Assembly: GCA_027064565.1 (NCBI GenBank)
Contig: JAMOPK010000376.1
Span: 1-6,082, forward strand
DNA: 6,082 bases
Direction of reading: 5' to 3'
Source: Caldifarciminota bacterium
GTDB lineage: Bacteria; Hydrothermota; Hydrothermia; B15-G9
The notes beneath the pieces are model-generated. The model made no database searches. It had not been told where the DNA came from and worked only from the letters and a program-made list of their open reading frames with translations. Below, piece after piece: positions 1 to 5,623 of the stretch (position 1 is its first letter; each line of letters begins with the position of its first letter). The translations under genes were made by a program, and so were the position numbers.

Positions 1-74
1 ATGTGCATTCTGGTCTTGCAATATGGGCAAATCGGCCTTTTAATTTTTGAGTCGAAATAGATTGAGATTTTCAT
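1..74 (-). CDS. Partial CDS, N-terminus of an unrecognised protein with a CPYC motif
   Basis: The minus strand has an ATG at 74-72 behind a perfect AGGAGGT (87-81) with a 6-base spacer, so this start is well supported. Only 24 codons are visible before the left edge. The peptide begins MKISIYFD, then a basic stretch, then I-C-P-Y-C-K with cysteines at residues 16 and 19. A CxxC this early could be half of a zinc ribbon or a glutaredoxin-like redox pair; the fragment is too short to decide and no family is recognised. It is transcribed divergently from the adenosine-kinase operon. Confidence 0.6.
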   Translation of the reverse strand, partial: MKISIYFDSKIKRPICPYCKTRMH

Positions 75-80
75 TGTCTC

Positions 81-87
81 ACCTCCT
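81..87 (-). promoter_or_regulatory. Strong ribosome binding site for the left-edge partial gene
   Basis: ACCTCCT on the plus strand reads AGGAGGT on the minus strand, six bases before the ATG at 74. It is the main evidence that a real gene leaves the window to the left. Confidence 0.75.
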
Positions 88-110
88 GTTGGGTGGGATT
101 CCAGTGACTG

Positions 111-126
111 CCCCCCAGCAGGGGGG
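111..126. promoter_or_regulatory. Perfect GC hairpin in the divergent spacer
   Basis: Six C, the loop AGCA, then six G form a 6-bp all-GC stem. It lies between the left-edge gene and the adenosine-kinase operon, in the leader or near the transcription start of the minus-strand gene. On the plus strand it is followed by TAAATTTT, a broken T run, but no plus-strand gene lies upstream within the window. An operator or a 5'-leader structure fits better than a terminator. The role is inferred. Confidence 0.4.
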
Positions 127-184
127 TAAATTTTAACAAAGTCCTCTGTATCACAAATAAAAACGGCAAACAGCCTTCGGCTCA

Positions 185-213
185 TTGACAGCATAGGCTT
201 AAATCATTAGTAT
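185..213 (+). promoter_or_regulatory. Sigma70-like promoter for the adenosine-kinase/mltD/anmK run
   Basis: A consensus -35 box TTGACA (185-190) is separated by exactly 17 bases from a -10 box TAGTAT (208-213, four of six consensus bases). Transcription would start near 220, leaving a leader of about 35 bases that includes the Shine-Dalgarno sequence at 243-249. The fit and position make this the likely operon promoter. The call is from sequence only. Confidence 0.6.
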
Positions 214-254
214 TCAGAACCTCATTCGAAGGGGACAAAGATAGGAGGGCAAAT

Positions 255-740
255 ATGGTCGAATTTAAAGTCGTCAAAATTGAAAAACCCGAAGAAATCA
301 ATGTTATTCTTGGTCAATCGCATTTCATTAAAACCGTGGAAGACCTTTATGAGGCTATTGTGACTTCAGTGCCCGGAGTGAAGTTCGGTCTTGCATTTTG
401 TGAGGCATCAGGCCCCAGATTGGTAAGATATGCCGGGAACGACGATGAGCTTGTCGAACTTGCAAAGAAAAATGCGATGAACGTCGGTGCCGGACACTTC
501 TTCATTGTGGTGCTTAAAAATGCTTTCCCGATAAATGTGCTTAATGCGATAAAACAGGCACAGGAAGTGGTCAATATATTTGCGGCCTCTGCCAATCCGA
601 TGCAGGTGATTGTAGCTGAGACTGACCAGGGAAGAGCGGTTCTCGGAGTGGTTGATGGCTATCCTCCTCTTGGATTCGAGGATGAAGAACACATAGCTCA
701 GCGAAAAGACTTCTTGAGAAAAATAGGCTATAAAATGTAA
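255..740 (+). CDS. Adenosine-specific kinase family protein (PF04008, former DUF355)
   Basis: This 161-residue protein matches the small adenosine-specific kinase family over its usual full length of about 160 residues. Family-like segments are G-V-K-F-G-L-A-F-C-E-A-S-G (residues 41-53), L-V-R-Y-A-G-N-D (56-63), V-G-A-G-H-F-F (77-83), N-I-F-A-A-S-A-N-P (107-115) and G-V-V-D-G-Y-P-P (131-138). The family is named for adenosine binding or phosphorylation in an archaeal member; the cellular role is poorly defined. There is no signal peptide or membrane segment, so it should be cytosolic. The start is fixed by AGGAGGG (243-249), five bases before the ATG. It is the first gene after the promoter, and the next gene follows after 33 bases, so co-transcription is likely. 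A functional tie to the cell-wall genes downstream is not evident. Confidence 0.88.
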   Translation: MVEFKVVKIEKPEEINVILGQSHFIKTVEDLYEAIVTSVPGVKFGLAFCEASGPRLVRYAGNDDELVELAKKNAMNVGAGHFFIVVLKNAFPINVLNAIKQAQEVVNIFAASANPMQVIVAETDQGRAVLGVVDGYPPLGFEDEEHIAQRKDFLRKIGYKM

Positions 741-773
741 CCATTTGAAAATTAAAAATTTAAAGGTTGAGTC

Positions 774-2126
774 ATGAAACATTTAAAAATCAATAGGAAT
801 GTAATCAAACATGTTATTTTGATGGCTTCAACAGGGATTATTTTGTCCGTCGCATGTGTTAACACAACTTCCAGAATACACAAAACCCTATCTTCTGGAG
901 ATGTAGCCCTTTTTATCGAGAGTGAAGACTCCACTGACCAACATGACGATTCCGATATCCCCTTATCCATCACAGACAGTTCGTTATCTATAGGTGCTGT
1001 TATCGGGCGCCCCAGAGGGCTGATGAAAAAAATAACCGTTTCGGACTGGCTGATGGAAAATGGGATAATGTATTCTTATAGTTCCATCGCCGACAAATAC
1101 CGATCACCTGATATAGAGTCTTTTGTAAGACTTTATCAGAATTCGCCGGAATACCGCTGGTCCCTTATCAAGGGAGTAAAAAAAGCTATAGCCCTGTCCT
1201 CATTCACAGTGCCTGTCTTTAACGAAGATGGGATACCGCTGGATTTTATTCTTCTGCCGATAATTGAGAGCAGTTATAACCCGACAGTGTTCTCACAAAA
1301 AGGTGCGGCGGGAGTGTGGCAGTTTATGCCCGGCACAGCAGCGAGTTTTGGGCTCTCCATAGCTCCCCATATCGATGAAAGGCGCGACCCCTACAAATCC
1401 GCGAAAGCTGCTGCTACTTACCTTAAAAAACTTTATGAAAGGTTTGGTGATTGGTCACTCGTCGTGGCAGCATATAACGTTGGGGAATACAAAATCCAGA
1501 AACTTGTCGATGCATACAGATCGTCGCATCAGCAACAGGACATAACTTTCTGGGACATCAAGCAGGGATTGCCACAGGAAACGCAAAAATATGTCCCCAG
1601 ATTTTTCGCCATTGTGAAAATAGTCCATAACCCGCAATTTTACGGTTTTACGGAATTCGACACCATGAAAGTGGACGTTAAATCGCTGAGAATATGTAAG
1701 ATTTCCAGCAAAATACATCTCAATGTATCAGACCTTGCCGACTTGGCGGGACTTTCCCTTATGGCTTTCCTGAGTTATAACCCGCAGTTCACATCCAACC
1801 GGTTGCCGACCGATGACACTATTGTATTTTACCTGCCGGAAAACAGTTATACTTTGTTCATGGAAAACATAGCGGAACTCACAAGAACAAACGGCACTGA
1901 TGCTGTCAGACTGAATCCGGAGGGGCAACATGAGTTATCCATTCGTTCGCGGGAATCGTTTTCCTCTGCGATCCATAGGGTGCAGCCTGGCGAAACCGTT
2001 GAGGAGATAGCCCAAAACTACGGGATCTCAGTTAAAGAACTCAAATACGTAAACGGCCTGACATCGGGGAACATATACCCCGGACAGGTGTTGATAATCC
2101 CTGATGAACGGACTGCGGCGAGATGA
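774..2126 (+). CDS. mltD: MltD-like membrane-bound lytic murein transglycosylase with one LysM domain
   Basis: The 450-residue product should cleave the MurNAc-GlcNAc bond of peptidoglycan without water, leaving 1,6-anhydroMurNAc ends. Residues 10-28 are hydrophobic and end in S-V-A-C (Cys28). This is an imperfect lipobox that suggests a periplasmic lipoprotein; a plain signal anchor is the alternative. The SLT domain spans about 150-290. It contains I-I-E-S-S-Y-N-P with probable catalytic Glu165, G-A-A-G-V-W-Q-F-M-P-G-T-A (177-189), D-E-R-R-D-P (201-206) and A-A-Y-N-V-G (232-237). A middle region (about 300-390) is less conserved. A single LysM motif occupies 400-443 (H-R-V-Q-P-G-E-T to Y-P-G-Q-V-L-I-I-P); E. 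coli MltD carries two. The Shine-Dalgarno AAAGG (762-766) is modest. The last four bases overlap anmK, so the two are probably translationally coupled. The enzyme class is clear; the exact ortholog name is less so. Confidence 0.9.
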   Translation: MKHLKINRNVIKHVILMASTGIILSVACVNTTSRIHKTLSSGDVALFIESEDSTDQHDDSDIPLSITDSSLSIGAVIGRPRGLMKKITVSDWLMENGIMYSYSSIADKYRSPDIESFVRLYQNSPEYRWSLIKGVKKAIALSSFTVPVFNEDGIPLDFILLPIIESSYNPTVFSQKGAAGVWQFMPGTAASFGLSIAPHIDERRDPYKSAKAAATYLKKLYERFGDWSLVVAAYNVGEYKIQKLVDAYRSSHQQQDITFWDIKQGLPQETQKYVPRFFAIVKIVHNPQFYGFTEFDTMKVDVKSLRICKISSKIHLNVSDLADLAGLSLMAFLSYNPQFTSNRLPTDDTIVFYLPENSYTLFMENIAELTRTNGTDAVRLNPEGQHELSIRSRESFSSAIHRVQPGETVEEIAQNYGISVKELKYVNGLTSGNIYPGQVLIIPDERTAAR

Positions 2127-3280
2127 TAGTTCTTGGAATGATGTCCGGCACATCTGTAGATTCGGCCGACGGAGCCATCGTCGAGATAAAAGAATATGGC
2201 GAAAAACTAAGCGTTGACCTCCTATATTTCGGAAGCTATCCCTATCCTGAAACTCTGAGGCGGAAAATCCTCGATTGTATGTCCCCGAAAAATTCAAATG
2301 TCAGATTCATCTGTCAGTTGAATTTCGAACTCGGTGAATTCTATGGAAAAGCGGCGATATATTTCATAGAGCGTTCGAGACTGAAGCCTGATCTCATAGC
2401 CAACCATGGCCAAACTATCTACCATATCCCTCGAAAAATGGCGAGGAGAGGACTCATCCCATCCACGTTGCAGATAGGAGAGCCTTCGTTCATAGCACTG
2501 ATGACAGGTATCCCTGTCGTGTCGGATTTCAGGCCAGCAGACATCGCAGCGGGTGGCGAGGGGGCACCTCTCGTTCCTATGGCCGATTACATCCTGTTTC
2601 ACGAATATGAACGCTCTATCTCCGTGCACAACATCGGCGGAATTTCCAACCTAACCTATCTGCCGGCTCACAAAGGGGTGGATGGGATTATCGCATTCGA
2701 TACAGGGCCAGGCAACACGTTGATCGATTCGGCCACGCAAAAACTGTTTGGACAGCCGTTCGACAAAGATGGCAAAATAGCAGCAAAAGGCAAAATCCAC
2801 TCCGGGATCATGAACGAATTGTTGAAAAACCCATATTTTCAGCTTCATCCGCCGAAATCCACGGGGCGGGAGGAATTCAACCTCGATAATCTACCCGATT
2901 CCATCTGGCAACTCCCTCCTGAAGATATTGTGGCAACCCTTACGGCTTTCACAGCCGAAACCATAGCGCTCGCGTATAAAAAATTTGTAATTCCCCATGG
3001 TCTGGACGAGATTTTAGTCGGTGGGGGCGGGGCATACAACAAAACTTTGATGAAGATGATCAAAGAAAGGCTTCATCCAATCCCTGTGAGATCACTTTCA
3101 AGCGCTGGATTCAACCCCAAGGCACGGGAAGCCGTGGCATTCGCGATTCTCGGTTACCTATCCTTCAACGGCCTGCACGGGAACGTCCCCTCTGCCACAG
3201 GGGCTAAGCGCCAGGTCGTGTTAGGAAAAATAACCTATTCCAGCGGAAACCATCTGGTGGTCAGGAAAAGTGGGGGATAG
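2123..3280 (+). CDS. anmK: Anhydro-N-acetylmuramic acid kinase
   Basis: AnmK opens the 1,6-anhydro ring of anhydroMurNAc and phosphorylates it with ATP to MurNAc-6-phosphate, a cytosolic step of cell-wall recycling. The 385 residues show the ASKHA-fold signatures in order: G-M-M-S-G-T-S-V-D (5-13), N-H-G-Q-T-I-Y-H (94-101), S-D-F-R-P-A-D-I-A-A-G-G-E-G-A-P-L-V-P (134-152), N-I-G-G-I-S-N (170-176), F-D-T-G-P-G-N with probable catalytic Asp193 (192-198), G-G-G-G-A-Y-N (300-306) and R-E-A-V-A-F (335-340). Length is close to the E. coli enzyme, with a slightly longer C-terminal tail. The ATG overlaps the mltD stop (ATGA) and has no strong Shine-Dalgarno of its own, which points to coupling. Its substrate derives from the product of the upstream enzyme. 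No terminator hairpin is visible after the stop. Confidence 0.96.
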   Translation: MIVLGMMSGTSVDSADGAIVEIKEYGEKLSVDLLYFGSYPYPETLRRKILDCMSPKNSNVRFICQLNFELGEFYGKAAIYFIERSRLKPDLIANHGQTIYHIPRKMARRGLIPSTLQIGEPSFIALMTGIPVVSDFRPADIAAGGEGAPLVPMADYILFHEYERSISVHNIGGISNLTYLPAHKGVDGIIAFDTGPGNTLIDSATQKLFGQPFDKDGKIAAKGKIHSGIMNELLKNPYFQLHPPKSTGREEFNLDNLPDSIWQLPPEDIVATLTAFTAETIALAYKKFVIPHGLDEILVGGGGAYNKTLMKMIKERLHPIPVRSLSSAGFNPKAREAVAFAILGYLSFNGLHGNVPSATGAKRQVVLGKITYSSGNHLVVRKSGG

Positions 3281-3284
3281 GGGG

Positions 3285-3584
3285 AAATTGTGCAAAATAG
3301 GATAGATTAGGCAAACGAGGAAAAGAGAAATCATTACCTGTATGAAAAGTATCAATGCAGGGTTGGAGTTCATGCGGATGGAGCTTGGCGGATATTTTCC
3401 GTCCATGAAATCGCTGGAGGTAAACCTATTCATCCAGCTAAGCAACTTGAATGACAGGTGGATGCGGGAACCGATCCCGCTGATCAAGGCGAACCTTTAT
3501 CGGATACATCAGCTCATAAGGGGGAAATTTGAAGTCGACGAATTAGAGGAAGCATTACGCAATTTATAGGGTAAGTCTCAAAGC
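3285..3584. repeat. Left arm of a long imperfect inverted repeat
   Basis: This segment matches the reverse complement of 5624-5905. Exact shared blocks include 16 bases at the outer tip (3285-3300 with 5890-5905), GATCCCGCTGATCAAGGCG (3473-3491 with 5687-5705) and TATCGGATACATCAG just after it. The core alignment is about 3285-3514. After a gap, a weaker match of 14-16 bases (3571-3584 with 5624-5639) suggests the arm originally reached about 3584. The left arm differs by small insertions, such as a duplicated GATAG near 3301 and about 40 extra bases before 3571. It starts five bases after the anmK stop codon and carries the 75-aa ORF. Confidence 0.85.
3342..3569 (+). CDS. Small repeat-borne protein of unknown function (75 aa)
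   Basis: No known family is recognised. The product is soluble-looking, with a conserved middle part L-S-N-x-N-D-R-W-M-R followed by I-P-L-I-K-A-x-L-Y-R-I-H-Q-L (residues about 33-59) and an acidic tail V-D-E-L-E-E-A-L. The reason to take it seriously is the second copy in the right arm (5844-5636 on the minus strand). There the same residues are kept while several codons differ only at synonymous positions (AAC/AAT, AGG/AGA, CTT/CTC, CTC/TTG). The start is uncertain: the only purine-rich GAGGAAAAGAG lies too far upstream of the ATG for a normal Shine-Dalgarno. Whether this copy is still expressed is unknown. Confidence 0.45.
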   Translation: MKSINAGLEFMRMELGGYFPSMKSLEVNLFIQLSNLNDRWMREPIPLIKANLYRIHQLIRGKFEVDELEEALRNL

Positions 3585-3835
3585 TTTGGCGGTCTCCCTC
3601 CTTTCTCTTCCTTTCCCTTTATCCCATCATATCCGTGTAGATTCCACTGCCTTATCCATAGATATCCCGTCGGTATGGCTATTCCACATATCTCACAAGC
3701 CTTTTCGAGATCCATTTGGGTATTTGCAATGAGGTTGAGGAATATAAGCTTCACCCTAACATTTCCTTTCTTCTCTGTTTTCAGTCTGGTTTCTATCTCT
3801 TTTGCATTCTTGACAGTAAGTTTTTGTCCTTTCAT
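3578..3835 (-). pseudogene. IS630-type transposase N-terminal helix-turn-helix fragment (85 aa)
   Basis: The peptide looks like the N-terminal DNA-binding part of IS630/Tc1-mariner-type transposases. A basic N-terminus is followed by a helix-turn-helix-like region (about residues 42-73), then G-Y-D-G-I-K-G (68-74) and G-G-R-P-P-K-L (79-85), the usual linker after the HTH. The reading frame stops right after this linker and no DDE catalytic domain follows. The stop codon lies in the inner edge of the left repeat arm (about 3584), as if the gene was cut at that junction. The start is supported by GAGG (3843-3840) four bases before the ATG. It could be a remnant or a standalone DNA-binding protein; I favour a remnant. 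A TATAAT at 3850-3845 is too close to the ATG to serve as a promoter with that ribosome site. Confidence 0.6.
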
Positions 3836-4003
3836 AGTGCCTCAATTATACAGTATTTTGTAGAGAACTATAATTACACATCTGTTTCGGTATAAAATAT
3901 TGAGGGCGTTTTGATGGCAAAGTTGTGAACGGATGCGGCGTTACGGCCGCTTTTCTGAAGAAGTTGGGGATTGAGCTGGAAGGCAGGCTCCCGCCGTCAT
4001 CTG
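3836..4003. other. Gap between the HTH fragment and the Cas6-like gene; AT-rich then GC-rich
   Basis: The first half (to about 3903) is AT-rich and could hold the minus-strand promoter of the HTH gene, with a weak candidate TTATAC / TATAGT pair. The second half is noticeably richer in GC. It contains a hairpin GCGGC-GTTACG-GCCGC (3935-3950) followed by TTTT on the plus strand. It also has a short open plus-strand frame (3904-4017) whose translation, V-N-G-C-G-V-T-A-A-F-L-K-K-L-G-I and onward, looks protein-like. That frame may be a remnant of an interrupted gene, but it lacks a start codon and I cannot assign it. Confidence 0.3.
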
Positions 4004-4858
4004 TTACCGGGAAATAACCCGCACATTTCCAAAACCGTATCGTTTCAAGCAGCCTATTCCCGAGAACTCGAGAAAGTGCAAGAGGGCATTGATCTTTTTG
4101 ACCACGTTTTCCTCGCTGGATTTTATACAAAACTCAACTGTGCCGCTTATCGAAAAAAACTGACTCCCACCGATGTTTGCCTCTTTGCCTCTTAGAGAAT
4201 AGGATTTTATCTCGAACGAATCCGGAGGGATATTTCCGGCAGGTAGATGTTCTGCCGAGAAGTATTCCCATAGAAACTCCGCTTTTGACAATGTCTTGTG
4301 GAGAGAGGGGAACCGATCCTTCTCGGCAAGCTCAAACAGAACAGGCATGTCGGCCGTGATTTTGAAGCAGTCAGAAGCAGGTAGGGATAACATGTCTTTA
4401 TAAGGTCTGGATTTGATCGTGGAAAATAGTATCAACCTTACAGGGACATCCTGCACGTGGAACTTGCTACTCATTCTGGTAACTTCACTTATGCCCTGAA
4501 TGAGCGACTCAAGGGAGGGTTCGTCCAATGTGCTTACGAATATGTTGAAAGGGCGTCCATCCTCAATCGCCCTCTTTTCCGCCCTCTTAAATCCGCCTTC
4601 CGGGGGAACGATCCTTATGGGCAGTATATCATCTTCTGCTCCGCCTATCGCTTTGTAATAGATTTCATTGCCAAGCTTTAATATCTCTTCGATGATGCTG
4701 AATTGGAATTTCCCCACGTCTTCTGCCAGACGTATTTTTTCCTCCATTAAAACTCTAAAAGTAGTGATAGCAGGCATAGTATTCTGGATTGTAATGCCTC
4801 TAAGACTAAAGTTGCAAATCATCCAGAAATAAAATAATTTCATTTGATAAAATAGCAT
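4004..4858 (-). CDS. Orphan Cas6/RAMP-like protein, candidate CRISPR-type RNA endonuclease
   Basis: The 284-codon frame ends in a glycine-rich loop G267-I-G269, five residues including Lys272 and Arg273, then G275-F-G277-N-V-R-V. This fits the G-h-G-x5-G-h-G loop that ends Cas6 proteins (PF10040 type) and follows a helix V-V-K-K-I-N-A-L-L-H-F-L-E-F-S. Upstream, D-I-L-P-I-R-I-V-P-P (77-86), G-R-P-F-N-I-F-V-S-T-L (101-111) with a following helix, and V-R-L-I-L-F-S-T (140-147) resemble the middle of that family. Cas6 proteins bind and cut repeat RNA. The N-terminal third is hard to match. The start is doubtful: ATGs at 4858, 4777 and 4747 all lack a good Shine-Dalgarno, and the first one would overlap the promoter region of the divergent gene. 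M38 (4747) or an N-terminal truncation is plausible. No CRISPR array or other cas gene is present. The Cas6 assignment rests on motif recognition only. Confidence 0.55.
   Translation of the reverse strand: MLFYQMKLFYFWMICNFSLRGITIQNTMPAITTFRVLMEEKIRLAEDVGKFQFSIIEEILKLGNEIYYKAIGGAEDDILPIRIVPPEGGFKRAEKRAIEDGRPFNIFVSTLDEPSLESLIQGISEVTRMSSKFHVQDVPVRLILFSTIKSRPYKDMLSLPASDCFKITADMPVLFELAEKDRFPSLHKTLSKAEFLWEYFSAEHLPAGNIPPDSFEIKSYSLRGKEANIGGSQFFSISGTVEFCIKSSEENVVKKINALLHFLEFSGIGCLKRYGFGNVRVISR
4812..4840 (+). promoter_or_regulatory. Candidate promoter for the 231-aa gene
   Basis: TTGCAA (4812-4817) is followed after 17 bases by TAATTT (4835-4840). A second AT-rich candidate -10, TAAAAT, lies at 4848-4853 without a good -35. 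Transcription would start roughly 40-50 bases before the ATG at 4895. The stretch overlaps the first codons of the longest reading of the minus-strand Cas6-like frame, which is one reason to prefer a later start there. Confidence 0.35.
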
Positions 4859-4894
4859 ATTTGTCGGAGAATTAAGACCTCAAGGAGGATAAAA

Positions 4895-5590
4895 ATGAGA
4901 TTCAAGTCCATATTGGGATTCCTTGATGTGGATGTGATAGAGATAGATAGGATTGAAGGACTACCCACCAAAAGCAAACCTCAGGCAATTTATGTCAACA
5001 AACGCTTCAGTTTCGTTATAGGCTGGAATACGAAAAGCTGGTTCCTGTGGGAACTGCCTAAAAACGGAGAGGAAGTTTTTGAGCAAACTTCTGATAAAGA
5101 TAAAACCCCTGTTAAACCTGAAAACTTGTGGATTCCCATTTCTATCTCGTCAAGGTATCAATGGGATAATTTTGTCCCTTCCGTCAACGTATTCGTCCAT
5201 GAACTTAAGAAAGACATAAAATTGGAGGATTATATTCGTGAGAATCTACAAATATTGGTGGGACAGAAGAAAGTTAAGTTTGTCGAGAGCGGAACCGGGC
5301 TTGCTCCTAACGAATACGTTGGTTTCTCTACACTTTTCACCGAGACGGAGGGAAGAAAAATTTACCAACTCCAGAAATTTGTAAAGCGGGGCAAAAGAGT
5401 CTATACGATAAGTGCATCCAACATCTTTGAAGGATTGCCAACCGATGTCAAAGGTGAGATAGCTGAAATCATGGACAGTTTTGCGTTTATTGGCCAACCA
5501 CCGAGAAAATCAAATGTTGCTGTAGGCGGACTTAAAGGGGTGCTTGGTTACCTCAGCATGGTATTTTCGTCCAGGAAGCGCTCGGGCTGA
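4895..5590 (+). CDS. Protein of unknown function, possibly DcrB/PsbP-like fold (231 aa)
   Basis: The start is well fixed by AAGGAGG (4882-4888), six bases before the ATG. No signal peptide is seen, so it is probably cytosolic. The first part has F-S-F-V-I-G-W-N-T-K-S-W-F-L-W-E-L-P (about 38-55). The second part (about 108-200) runs from an E-D-Y-I-R-E-N-L helix through strands with Y-V-G-F-S-T-L-F and K-R-V-Y-T-I-S-A-S to an ending I-M-D-S-F-A-F-I. A helix, strands and a closing helix with S-F-x-F recall the DcrB/Mog1/PsbP fold; this is a weak, shape-based suggestion. The tail (about 207-225) is glycine-rich and mildly hydrophobic, then basic. The gene is divergent from the Cas6-like gene with a short spacer, so shared regulation is possible. 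The stop lies close to the inner end of the right repeat arm. Confidence 0.75.
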   Translation: MRFKSILGFLDVDVIEIDRIEGLPTKSKPQAIYVNKRFSFVIGWNTKSWFLWELPKNGEEVFEQTSDKDKTPVKPENLWIPISISSRYQWDNFVPSVNVFVHELKKDIKLEDYIRENLQILVGQKKVKFVESGTGLAPNEYVGFSTLFTETEGRKIYQLQKFVKRGKRVYTISASNIFEGLPTDVKGEIAEIMDSFAFIGQPPRKSNVAVGGLKGVLGYLSMVFSSRKRSG

Positions 5591-5623
5591 ACGAATTTAC
5601 GAAAATACAGGGCTAATTCTCGT

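Noticed and set aside
172..182. Small hairpin AGCC-TTC-GGCT as a terminator or riboswitch
   Set aside because: A four-pair stem is too weak, and it sits just before the -35 box of the plus-strand promoter.
408..782. Minus-strand 124-aa frame opposite the adenosine-specific kinase
   Set aside because: It is antisense to a gene with clear family identity and looks like a shadow.
3935..3954. Rho-independent terminator on the plus strand (hairpin plus TTTT)
   Set aside because: The stem is only five pairs with a short T run, and no plus-strand gene ends just upstream; it may be part of the protein-like remnant.
3846..4130. Minus-strand 94-aa frame overlapping the end of the Cas6-like gene
   Set aside because: It overlaps the Cas6-like C-terminus in another frame, has no ribosome site and an unlikely composition.
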